A DNA stretch of 9,968 nucleotides, taken from NCBI GenBank assembly GCA_031255655.1, contig JAIRSB010000166.1:1-9968 (forward strand), in the 5' to 3' direction. The notes under the pieces were generated by a model. It saw only the letters and a program-made list of their open reading frames with translations, did no database searches and was not told the origin of the DNA. Every line of letters begins with the position of its first letter. Position 1 is the first letter of the stretch. This document shows, in pieces, positions 1-5,821 of the stretch. This DNA is from Spirochaetaceae bacterium. Its GTDB lineage: Bacteria > Spirochaetota > Spirochaetia > Treponematales > Breznakiellaceae. The position numbers were made by a program, and so were the translations under genes.

Positions 1-627
1 TAGCGGCTTTAGACGGCGACGGATGCGGTTTCGCAGATAACGCTCGTCTTTGTTGCTGGAATCCTCCCGCCACGAAAAGCCACGTTCTAAAAGATATTCT
101 ATTATTTCAGCACGGCTTACGCTAATTAGTGGGCGGAGAATACGCCCATTCCGTTCCGGCATCATGGCTAATCCCGCAGGGCCCGCGCCGCGCAGTATGC
201 GAAGCAGTGTATTTTCAAGCATATCGTCACGGGTGTGGGCGATTAAAATAAACCGCGCATTCAGATTTTTCGCTTCTTTACGCAAAGCTGCGTGGCGAAA
301 GTCCCTCGCCGCGGCTTCTATACCCGTCCGTCGCGCCGTTTTTTCGATTAAGCCTTCAGGCGCGGTAACGATTCGGCAGGGGATGTTAAGACTTTCGCAG
401 AACGCCGCCGCCGCCGCCGCGTCTTCGCGGCTTTCCACCCCGCGTAATGAGTGGTCGACATGAAGAGCGTGCAGGAAAAAATCGTCGTTTTCAGAGCGCA
501 GCGCGGCAACGGCGGCAAGCATGGCCGTGGAATCCGCCCCGCCCGAAAACGCGGACAACAAAATATCGCCCTTCCGCAGGCCGGCGGCTTTAAGCGAGTC
601 GAAAATAATCTCTTCAAGTTTAAACAT
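1..627 (-). CDS. tilS: tRNA(Ile)-lysidine synthase TilS, N-terminal part (gene continues past the left edge)
   Basis: TilS ligates lysine to C34 of the tRNA-Ile with anticodon CAU, using ATP, so that the tRNA reads AUA; it acts in the cytoplasm. The 209 visible residues contain the PP-loop ATP motif SGGADS at 28-33, HVDHSLRG at 56-63, the family block HTRDDMLENTLLRILRG at 131-147 and, at the edge, EDSSNKDERYLRNRIRR (188-204). These cover the N-terminal ATPase domain. The tRNA-binding C-terminal domains, expected to bring the protein to roughly 430-480 residues, lie outside the window. The ATG at 627 is chosen because it gives the usual short lead before the PP-loop; no good Shine-Dalgarno sequence is seen in front of it. 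The frame is open to base 1 with no sign of damage. It lies downstream of acsE on the same strand but beyond a terminator, so it is probably a separate unit; no clear promoter is visible in the 36 bases between terminator and start. Confidence 0.93.
   Translation of the reverse strand, partial: MFKLEEIIFDSLKAAGLRKGDILLSAFSGGADSTAMLAAVAALRSENDDFFLHALHVDHSLRGVESREDAAAAAAFCESLNIPCRIVTAPEGLIEKTARRTGIEAAARDFRHAALRKEAKNLNARFILIAHTRDDMLENTLLRILRGAGPAGLAMMPERNGRILRPLISVSRAEIIEYLLERGFSWREDSSNKDERYLRNRIRRRLKPL
404..421. repeat. GCC trinucleotide repeat inside tilS
   Basis: Five perfect GCC units followed by GCG on the plus strand encode a run of alanines at about residues 70-75 of TilS, in a stretch that is variable in the family. 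Length change by slippage would add or remove alanines without shifting the frame. It is probably just a by-product of GC-rich alanine codons. Confidence 0.6.
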
Positions 628-654
628 ACAGTCTGTTTAGAATGCATCTAACAC

Positions 655-706
655 GGAAACGAAAAGCCTCGCGGAAACCTTTGTTTCCGCGAGGCTTACT
701 GTTTCC
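655..706 (-). terminator. Strong hairpin terminator after acsE
   Basis: A perfect 15-bp stem (664-678 with 683-697) closes a 4-base loop. Outside it, GGAAAC at 655-660 pairs with GTTTCC at 701-706 across a 3-by-3 internal loop, so the full stem can reach 21 bp. It lies 40 bases after the acsE stop codon and before tilS. In the acsE reading direction the inner stem is followed by a short U-rich stretch (CTTTTCGTTT), so it fits an intrinsic terminator of the acs operon. The symmetry would let it work on either strand, but no gene arrives from the other side within the window. Confidence 0.8.
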
Positions 707-745
707 TAACGTAAATATTTTGCGTTCGCCCTATAAAAATAGACG

Positions 746-1558
746 CTATTTTTTACCGCAGGCCTCTTCAACGTCATCAAGGAAAGAATCGGCGTACAGC
801 ACAGAATCCATGATGACATCAGCTGTTCTGATACCAGTGTTAAGTTGTATCTCACAGGGATTAACGATTGCCGATGTAAGACCCGCGCCTATCGACATAG
901 CCACCATGAACGAGTTTACTATCGGACGGATGTGTTTAGGCATTCCGTTGGACACGTTTGAAAGCCCGCCCGTCGAGTTTAGCCCCTGGTCTGAAAGGTA
1001 GCGGATGAAGTTCAGCACGTCTTTCTGCTTGTCCTGCATGCCTTTGATTACAACAAATAGCGGGTCGAACCACAAATCGGCGGGATCCATTCCCAGAGTA
1101 AGTCCGTGTTCAAGCATTTCCTGACAATACTGCTCGCGCTCGCTGTTGTCGCCGGGAACGCCTTCTTTCGAGCATAACGCAAACACAATGGCGTCGTTAG
1201 CCGCCGCTACATCAATGTACTTCTTGCGCTCGCCGGCATCGGCGGAGTTCACAATCGGCTTGCCTTTAGCGCGGTTATACACTTTAATACCGTCCTCAAT
1301 TTCTTTAATGTCCGCCGTATCAAGAGCTATAGGCACATTGTCGAATTTTTCCTGAAGGATTTTAATTCCCCAAGCCATCAGCCCTTCGATACCCTTGCGG
1401 GACGGTCCAATGTTCAAATCCAAGTAAGTCGCGCCCGCTTTCAGCTGTTTTTCCGCCCTTTCGAGGATGGGTCCCGGATCGCGCTCGTCCATCGCTTTTT
1501 TTATCGACGGCGCAATGCAATGAATGTTTTCACCAATCATGATGAATTTTTCAGCCAT
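746..1558 (-). CDS. acsE: 5-methyltetrahydrofolate:corrinoid/iron-sulfur protein methyltransferase (AcsE)
   Basis: AcsE transfers the methyl group of methyl-tetrahydrofolate to Co(I) of the corrinoid iron-sulfur protein, the step joining the folate and acetyl-CoA halves of the Wood-Ljungdahl pathway. The 270 residues match the usual length (about 262 in Moorella) and form one pterin-binding TIM barrel. Visible motifs are an N-terminal IGENIH (8-13), LDLNIGP (46-52), ALDT (78-81), VNSADAGER (103-111), FDPL (164-167) and GLSNVSNG (198-205). These hold the Asp and Asn residues that bind the pterin in the family (D47, N104, D165, N201, by analogy with Moorella AcsE). The ATG at 1558 has a strong AAGGAG sequence 6 bases upstream. 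It is the third gene of acsD-acsC-acsE, but 99 bases separate it from acsC, and that gap holds two stem-loops. A related MtrH or MetH-type pterin methyltransferase is the only serious alternative, and the neighbours argue for AcsE. Confidence 0.93.
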   Translation of the reverse strand: MAEKFIMIGENIHCIAPSIKKAMDERDPGPILERAEKQLKAGATYLDLNIGPSRKGIEGLMAWGIKILQEKFDNVPIALDTADIKEIEDGIKVYNRAKGKPIVNSADAGERKKYIDVAAANDAIVFALCSKEGVPGDNSEREQYCQEMLEHGLTLGMDPADLWFDPLFVVIKGMQDKQKDVLNFIRYLSDQGLNSTGGLSNVSNGMPKHIRPIVNSFMVAMSIGAGLTSAIVNPCEIQLNTGIRTADVIMDSVLYADSFLDDVEEACGKK

Positions 1559-1579
1559 AATTTTCTCCTTGCGTTATGC

Positions 1580-1615
1580 GCGGATTGGCTTTGTTCATTT
1601 TTACAAGCAATCCGC
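1580..1615 (-). promoter_or_regulatory. Stem-loop just upstream of the acsE ribosome-binding site
   Basis: GCGGATTG at 1580-1587 pairs with CAATCCGC at 1608-1615. The stem can be lengthened with single-base bulges (CTTTG against CAAG), leaving an AT-rich loop. It ends 12 bases before the AAGGAG of acsE. It has no U-tract after it, so it looks more like an RNA stabiliser or processing site than a terminator. Confidence 0.5.
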
Positions 1616-1625
1616 AATTAAAAAC

Positions 1626-1648
1626 GGCGCGGACAACTGTCCGCCGCC
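1626..1648 (-). terminator. Terminator-like hairpin between acsC and acsE
   Basis: In the minus-strand transcript GCGGAC (plus 1634-1629) pairs with GTCCGC across a 4-base loop. A further GGC/GCC continues beyond one bulged base, and the hairpin is followed directly by GTTTTTAATT. GC-rich stem plus T-run is the layout of an intrinsic terminator, yet it lies inside an operon, 10 bases past the acsC stop. It would allow partial termination, giving less AcsE than AcsC and AcsD. The stem is short, so efficiency is probably modest. Confidence 0.55.
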
Positions 1649-1657
1649 TCCGTTCAA

Positions 1658-2989
1658 CTATTTAAAGTCCTTCATGAACTTTACGATACCGACAGCCTCG
1701 TTAGGACCTACCACAATTTTCCAGCCTGAAAGCGCTTCTTCCAGTTCGCCTTTAAGAACCGCGACTTTGCCGGGAAGTACAAGAGTTTTATTTTTACACT
1801 TGTCTTCGCATTTTTCTTTAACGAATTTCGCTATGGAGCCCGCGGTAAGTTTTCCGGCAGCCCAAGCGGTGAGCACCGAATACCCGCCCGCGTCCGAAAT
1901 GATTAGATTTACCGGAACGCCGGAACGCTCGAATTCGCCGGACGCTACAAAGTACGTCAGTGCGAAGTCCACCGTTGTGGCGCAGACGGAGTTTTCGTCC
2001 GCTCCATTGATCGGGTAAATGCCCGGCTCGACGCGCATCGGTTTTTGCGGGTCGGTGAAGATGTTCTGGCGCAGCCCGTACAGCGGCAGGGCTGTGGCGT
2101 AATCCATGCCGCTTAGGATAATTATGGAACCGTACTTCAGCGTAAAAACCGACGCTAGCGCGACTTCTAATTCATGATCGCCACCGGACAGCTTGCTTAT
2201 GTTCACTATAGAAGGATAACCGAAGGTACGATCACCGCCTTTGGGGTTCAGCGCTGTGCGGCGAATCTCGACCGCGTTGGTAAAGGCGTCTTTTATCGAC
2301 TTCGTTCCCACATCAAGCACAAGATTTTTGTTGCCAGAAGTTTCTATTTTCTGCACCGTGTCGTACATGGCGTCCAGTGATTCGGCGCGAACGCCCAGCA
2401 ATACACCCGCGTCTGTAGCTATCTTGCTCATATCGGCAAAGTTAGACTCATTCGCGCCGTTTAGTACCGGTTTATTCGCTTTGCAGATTTCAACGGCTTC
2501 TTTCGCTGCACCTGTATCCGCGCAATCAAGCACAATCACGCGCTCAGCGGAATTGGCTTTCTTCACTGCGTCAAGGAACTTTGCCTTATCGCCGGTAAAC
2601 TCTACGTTGATTACCTCGCTGAACATACGCTCGCCGATGCGTACATAATCAACTTTTTTAGATTCCGCAAGAACTTTATCCGCGTTGTCGCCGGTAACGT
2701 TGACACCGTACAAGCATTTTGAAACAAAAGTCTTCTCATGACGGAACAGAACAGTTTCGCCGCCAAGCTGAAACTCGAATTTCCCCGCGCCAATGGTGAA
2801 TTTCTTCATAGGCGGAGCAGACGCTTCATTCAATTTCTCAATATCTTCCGGCTTGATATGGGGGCATTTGTCAATCGTTATGCCTCCCTGAGCGACTTTC
2901 ATCGCGAATGCCATACATGTAGGACAACCGCATTCTTTGCAGTTTGTCTTCGGCGTGAACTTAAAATAATCTAGCCCTTTTAATGCCAT
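1658..2989 (-). CDS. acsC: Corrinoid/iron-sulfur protein large subunit (AcsC, gamma subunit)
   Basis: AcsC pairs with AcsD to form the corrinoid iron-sulfur protein, which carries a methyl group on cobalt from AcsE to acetyl-CoA synthase. The 443 residues match the family (about 446 in Moorella). An N-terminal 4Fe-4S domain shows the ligand set C17, C20, C25 and C42 (NCKECGCPTCMAF, then DKCP); this cluster reactivates oxidised cobalt. A central TIM barrel follows from about residue 62 (FTIGAGKFEF). The last roughly 120 residues, with NLIISDAGGYSVLTAW and ending near VVGPNEAVGIVKFMKDF, form the Rossmann-like cobamide-binding domain. The ATG at 2989 follows a strong AAGGAGGAG sequence that overlaps the acsD stop codon, so the two subunits are probably translationally coupled, as expected for a 1:1 complex. 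No damage is seen. Confidence 0.96.
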   Translation of the reverse strand: MALKGLDYFKFTPKTNCKECGCPTCMAFAMKVAQGGITIDKCPHIKPEDIEKLNEASAPPMKKFTIGAGKFEFQLGGETVLFRHEKTFVSKCLYGVNVTGDNADKVLAESKKVDYVRIGERMFSEVINVEFTGDKAKFLDAVKKANSAERVIVLDCADTGAAKEAVEICKANKPVLNGANESNFADMSKIATDAGVLLGVRAESLDAMYDTVQKIETSGNKNLVLDVGTKSIKDAFTNAVEIRRTALNPKGGDRTFGYPSIVNISKLSGGDHELEVALASVFTLKYGSIIILSGMDYATALPLYGLRQNIFTDPQKPMRVEPGIYPINGADENSVCATTVDFALTYFVASGEFERSGVPVNLIISDAGGYSVLTAWAAGKLTAGSIAKFVKEKCEDKCKNKTLVLPGKVAVLKGELEEALSGWKIVVGPNEAVGIVKFMKDFK

Positions 2990-3001
2990 TTTTACTCCTC
3001 C

Positions 3002-3943
3002 TTAAACTAAAGCCGCTACAAGCTTGGATACGGTTTCTATCGATTTTGGATGCCGCAGGATTACCGCGTTAGCTCCGGCGGCGATAACGGCGGACGCCGT
3101 GCAAATTTCCATATCAATGCCGCGCAATTCCTGATTGCCCCACTCCGGAAAATCTGCTTCCGAAGCGACCGCTTCCTTTACGCCCCACGCTTCCTGCCCT
3201 ACCGCCGTAACTATCGGTATCTGAAGCTGAACATCGGATTGTGCAAGCGCCGCCGCCTTAATGCGGTCCATCGTGGAAACCAGATACTCAAAGCCGTAAC
3301 CAGCGGCAGATTGACCGACATTCATTATCACGTTGTCCAGCGTAACGCCCGTCTGTCCGATAACCACGTTGAGCTGTTTCGCGAGGTTGATGTCAACCGC
3401 GGATTCCGCGCCTATCTTCGCTTTGTAAGCTTGAACTGCACCCACCGCTATCTTTTTATAGTTTTCTTCTTTGCAAGACATGAACAAAACATTTTTGCCT
3501 TCAAGGGCTTCGGCGCATTTATTGAACAGGTCGCCGTCTTTTTCGATGTTCTTGCATCCTTCTATGACGAGAGGCAGAGTTACAACATCCGCCACTTCTT
3601 TCGCGAGTTTGACGCAGTCTTCTACCGACTTGTCGTCACCGTTCGGATCTGCGCTCTCCATGTAAATGGCTACGAAGCTCACACCCGGAATATCGCAGGC
3701 TCTTTTAGCGAAATCCGGAATAGTTTTACACCCTTCATAAAACTTCTTCAATTCGGGCAGCTCAAGGTTCGGGCCTTTATCCGAAATCTCGACACCCACT
3801 TTGGGTGGATTCTTGATGGGGTCATCAAAGCTGTACAGCGGTGTAACGCTTTCGCCACCTAGAACTAACGCTTTGCCCCCCGTTCCAATCGTTACTTCTT
3901 TAATAGAAGCATTGAATTTTTGCGGAACACGTTTAAACGGCAT
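3002..3943 (-). CDS. acsD: Corrinoid/iron-sulfur protein small subunit (AcsD, delta subunit)
   Basis: AcsD is the TIM-barrel partner of AcsC. It covers the corrinoid and helps dock the complex onto AcsE and acetyl-CoA synthase. The 313 residues are near the usual length (about 323 in Moorella). Family-like stretches include VTIGTGGKALVLGGE (17-31), SFVAIYMESADPNGDD (89-104) and NVIMNVGQSAAGYGFEYL. It has no iron-sulfur cysteine cluster, as expected for this subunit. The ATG at 3943 has AAGGAGA 7 bases upstream, and no better start exists. It is the first gene of the operon acsD-acsC-acsE, behind a likely sigma70 promoter at 3984-4011. The catalytic CODH/ACS genes (acsA, acsB) are not adjacent: the next gene upstream is cutC. 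acsAB must therefore be elsewhere if the pathway is complete. Confidence 0.95.
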   Translation of the reverse strand: MPFKRVPQKFNASIKEVTIGTGGKALVLGGESVTPLYSFDDPIKNPPKVGVEISDKGPNLELPELKKFYEGCKTIPDFAKRACDIPGVSFVAIYMESADPNGDDKSVEDCVKLAKEVADVVTLPLVIEGCKNIEKDGDLFNKCAEALEGKNVLFMSCKEENYKKIAVGAVQAYKAKIGAESAVDINLAKQLNVVIGQTGVTLDNVIMNVGQSAAGYGFEYLVSTMDRIKAAALAQSDVQLQIPIVTAVGQEAWGVKEAVASEADFPEWGNQELRGIDMEICTASAVIAAGANAVILRHPKSIETVSKLVAALV

Positions 3944-3983
3944 ATTTTCTTCTCCTTATACATTTTTATGTATTATTTATTTA

Positions 3984-4011
3984 TTTTTACATATCTTGTT
4001 ATATTGGTCAA
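3984..4011 (-). promoter_or_regulatory. Probable promoter of the acsDCE operon
   Basis: Read on the minus strand, TTGACC (4011-4006) is followed after 16 bases by TAAAAA (3989-3984), a fair sigma70 pair in a very AT-rich stretch. Transcription would start near 3977, giving a leader of about 33 bases up to the acsD ATG that contains the AAGGAGA ribosome site (3957-3951). That is too short for a riboswitch, so no cobalamin riboswitch precedes these genes. A TTGATT overlaps the -35 and could serve instead. Confidence 0.45.
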
Positions 4012-4027
4012 TCAATTTTTTTATCTG

Positions 4028-4062
4028 AGCTTTTTTGCCGAGCCTTCGCGGCCACAAAAGCT
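4028..4062. other. Stem-loop between cutC and acsD
   Basis: AGCTTTT at 4028-4034 pairs with AAAAGCT at 4056-4062, and inside it GCCG (4037-4040) pairs with CGGC (4049-4052) around an 8-base loop. It begins 2 bases after the cutC stop, so it could end or protect the cutC transcript. There is no U-tract beyond the stem in either direction, so it is not a classic intrinsic terminator. Confidence 0.35.
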
Positions 4063-4064
4063 GT

Positions 4065-4757
4065 TTACGGCCGTCTGCATAAAGCGATCAAATCTTTTAT
4101 CTCTTGCTCGCTAAAAAATTCTTTTTCATTTTTTCTAAGCGAAAAGTGAATCTGATCGCAGCCTGTTTTCTTGATTATATCGCGAACATTATGGGCGCGC
4201 ACACCGCCGCCCGGCAGAATTTCTATGCGGGATCCCGCATATCTAATCATATGCCGCAACGTTTCGGCTCCGGCTTCCGCGTTTACCGCCTGTCCTTTAC
4301 TTAGTATTCTAGAAAATTTCAACTCAACTAACGTATCAAGCGCGCGCCGCCAGTCCGGGGTTTCATCAAAGGCCATGTGGAATACAAAGGACAACGGCGT
4401 CTTCCTGCTGCCGCATTGCCCCATCATGGAATAGCAGCGTTCAGCGTCGACATTGCCATCCGGTTTCAGTATGCCGAACACGATGTAATCCGCCCCCTCA
4501 TCTTTGAGAAAACTCCCATCCAGCGCCATCGCCTCGAAATCGGAACGGCTGTAACAAAAATCGCCCCCGCGGGGACGCAGCATTACGGCGCTTTTCACGC
4601 CTTCCCACCTCGCGCTCTCGATCGCGAGGCACAACGCCCCCCTACTCGGTGTAACCCCACCTGTCTCAAGCGCGGAATTGAATTCTATTCTGTCTGCTCC
4701 GGCGCGGACAGCGAGCCGTACTTCTTCGACTGTACCGCAGCATATTTCCACCGTCAT
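4065..4757 (-). CDS. cutC: CutC family TIM-barrel protein
   Basis: This is a 230-residue member of the CutC family (E. coli protein about 248), a cytoplasmic TIM barrel historically linked to copper tolerance; its biochemical role is not settled. Family motifs seen here are the start MTVEICCGT, GADRIEF (20-26), ETGGVTPSRG (31-40), MLRPRGGDFCYS (58-69), VFGILKPDGNVD, FHMAFDE, RILSKGQAV and ILPGGGVRAHNV. The ATG at 4757 is preferred because the family begins with this M-x-x-E-I-C strand. A TTG 36 bases further upstream would only add an unlikely leader and lies at the nagB promoter. No strong Shine-Dalgarno sequence is seen. It is divergent from nagB, sharing a 66-base control region, which suggests joint regulation with amino-sugar use. 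That link is inference. Confidence 0.9.
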   Translation of the reverse strand: MTVEICCGTVEEVRLAVRAGADRIEFNSALETGGVTPSRGALCLAIESARWEGVKSAVMLRPRGGDFCYSRSDFEAMALDGSFLKDEGADYIVFGILKPDGNVDAERCYSMMGQCGSRKTPLSFVFHMAFDETPDWRRALDTLVELKFSRILSKGQAVNAEAGAETLRHMIRYAGSRIEILPGGGVRAHNVRDIIKKTGCDQIHFSLRKNEKEFFSEQEIKDLIALCRRP

Positions 4758-4787
4758 AGCGCTAATGATACTTCGTCCGCCCAAATG

Positions 4788-4816
4788 TTGCAAGCGCGGC
4801 GTGATTATATTATAAT
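4788..4816 (+). promoter_or_regulatory. nagB promoter, predicted to give a leaderless mRNA
   Basis: TTGCAA at 4788-4793 and a perfect TATAAT at 4811-4816 are separated by exactly 17 bases. The start point expected from this spacing is base 4823 or 4824, which is the A of the nagB ATG at 4824. No Shine-Dalgarno sequence lies between. Sequence evidence is strong for the -10 box and moderate for the -35 box (4 of 6). Confidence 0.65.
4804..4814 (-). promoter_or_regulatory. Divergent -10 element(s) for cutC overlapping the nagB -10
   Basis: Because the region reads ATTATATTATAAT, the minus strand also carries TATAAT at 4814-4809 and again at 4809-4804, overlapping the plus-strand TATAAT. Candidate -35 boxes are weak (CTTAAT at 4837-4832, 3 of 6 matches). 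Use of the second copy would put the start near 4797, about 40 bases before the cutC ATG. RNA polymerase could not occupy both promoters at once. Confidence 0.4.
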
Positions 4817-4823
4817 TTTATTC

Positions 4824-5567
4824 ATGAATAAATTAAGAATATACAGGGGCGCGGATTATGACGAGATGAGCCGGAAGGCTGCCGCCGTCATTCAGGCGCA
4901 GCTTACGGTGAAACCGGAAAGCGTGTTGGGTTTGGCAACCGGCTCTTCGCCGATTGGACTTTACAATGTTCTGGCGCAGGCCTACGGAGACGGGAAAATT
5001 GACTTTTCCCGCGCGAAGACGGTGAATCTGGACGAGTATCAGTGGCTCGCGCCGGACGATGAGCAAAGTTATCGCTATTTCATGCAAAAGCATCTTTTTT
5101 CCCGTGTAAACATCAATGCTGACAATACTTATGTTCCTAACGGGCTCGCGGCTGATCCGGAGGATGAATGCAAGCGTTACGATTACATCATTGAGCGGCT
5201 TGGCGGTATTGATTTGCAGCTTATCGGCATAGGGCATAATGGGCACATCGGTTTTAATGAGCCTTCGGACGAATTTCCGGCAAAGACGCATCTTGTAAAG
5301 CTCGCTGAAAAAACGATTGAGGCGAATAAGCGCTTTTTTAAGCGGGCCGAAGATGTCCCGCGTGCCGCGTTCACGATGGGTATAGGCACGATAATGAGCG
5401 CGGCGGCCGTCTTGCTTATTGTAAGCGGAAACGATAAAGCCGCTATTCTTAAAGAAGCCTTTTTCGGTCCGATAACACCGCGTGTTCCGGCGTCGGTTTT
5501 GCGGCTGCACCGTAATGTTATTCTCGCAGCGGACGATGCCGCGCTTTCACTTTTTCCAACTGGTTAG
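4824..5567 (+). CDS. nagB: Glucosamine-6-phosphate deaminase (NagB)
   Basis: NagB converts glucosamine-6-phosphate to fructose-6-phosphate and ammonia, the last step of N-acetylglucosamine use before glycolysis. The 247 residues fit the short form of the family (about 242 in Bacillus, 266 in E. coli). Visible landmarks are the phosphate-binding LGLATGSSPIG (35-45), NLDEYQW (68-74) with catalytic D70, and GIGHNGHIGFNEP (135-147) with H141 and E146 of the ring-opening set. N139 sits where E. coli has Asp; Asn is common here in other bacterial NagBs. The ATG at 4824 starts the conserved MNKLRIYRGADYDEMS. The reading frame stays open upstream across cutC, but that part is antisense to cutC and unlike NagB. 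There is no Shine-Dalgarno sequence; the promoter position points to leaderless translation. nagA follows after 254 bases. Confidence 0.95.
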   Translation: MNKLRIYRGADYDEMSRKAAAVIQAQLTVKPESVLGLATGSSPIGLYNVLAQAYGDGKIDFSRAKTVNLDEYQWLAPDDEQSYRYFMQKHLFSRVNINADNTYVPNGLAADPEDECKRYDYIIERLGGIDLQLIGIGHNGHIGFNEPSDEFPAKTHLVKLAEKTIEANKRFFKRAEDVPRAAFTMGIGTIMSAAAVLLIVSGNDKAAILKEAFFGPITPRVPASVLRLHRNVILAADDAALSLFPTG

Positions 5568-5594
5568 TACATCGCTGCCCGCGAATACGAATGC

Positions 5595-5767
5595 CGTCAT
5601 TGCGAGAAGCGAAGGCAGTTCCGTCTGCAAAGCAGGCGGCATGGTAGGAGGACAATGACACGAGAGCTAAAACATTCACCTGCCGAAGCAATCCAGTACA
5701 GAGGCTGCCTTCGTCGGGATTGTTTCGCTTCGCTCGCAATGGCAACGCTTGCTCGCAATGATGACGC
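5595..5767. repeat. Palindromic dispersed repeat of the CATTGCGAG / GAAGCAATCC type
   Basis: CGTCATTGCGAG at 5595-5606 is mirrored by CTCGCAATG at 5733-5741 and again at 5752-5760, the second followed by ATGACG. Within the element CGAAGCAATCC is mirrored by GGATTGTTTCG, with one G-U pair. It fills most of the gap between nagB and nagA. Elements with these words are known as scattered intergenic repeats in several bacterial genomes. The imperfect halves suggest an old, decayed copy or two merged copies. It contains no gene and no clear promoter; transcribed from nagB, it would fold into a long structure. Confidence 0.7.
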
Positions 5768-5769
5768 CC

Positions 5770-5800
5770 TGTCCGCTGGCCGTGCGTCTGCCAGCGGACA
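5770..5800 (+). promoter_or_regulatory. Stem-loop immediately upstream of the nagA ribosome-binding site
   Basis: TGTCCGCTGG (5770-5779) pairs perfectly with CCAGCGGACA (5791-5800) around an 11-base loop. The next bases are TATTTCTTAG and then the nagA Shine-Dalgarno sequence. It has only a weak T-run, so it could be a poor terminator, an RNA-stability element, or an inverted-repeat operator for a regulator. The sequence does not decide between these. Confidence 0.5.
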
Positions 5801-5808
5801 TATTTCTT

Positions 5809-5815
5809 AGGGGGA
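5809..5815 (+). promoter_or_regulatory. Ribosome-binding site of nagA
   Basis: AGGGGGA stands 6 bases before the ATG at 5822 and fixes the nagA start. This strong site contrasts with nagB, which has none. Confidence 0.75.
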
Positions 5816-5821
5816 TATTCT

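Noticed and set aside
1524..2018. Plus-strand open frame of 164 codons opposite acsE/acsC
   Set aside because: Shadow of the acs genes; low-complexity Pro/Ser-rich translation without motifs.
3050..3862. Open frame of 270 codons on the plus strand opposite acsD
   Set aside because: It is antisense to a clear acsD gene, has no ribosome site and no recognisable protein motif; codon bias of acsD keeps the opposite frame open.
3944..4064. Cobalamin riboswitch before the corrinoid-protein genes
   Set aside because: The likely leader is only about 33 bases and AT-rich, with no B12-box-like conserved core.
4758..4793. TTG start for cutC, 12 codons longer
   Set aside because: The extra residues do not match the CutC N-terminus, and the TTG coincides with the nagB -35 box.
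4377..4823. In-frame upstream extension of nagB across cutC
   Set aside because: It is the antisense of cutC, has no NagB-like sequence, and the promoter lies downstream of it. NagB homology starts at the ATG at 4824.
5595..5767. CRISPR array or tandem repeat in the nagB-nagA gap
   Set aside because: The repeated words are inverted and irregularly spaced, without equal spacers.
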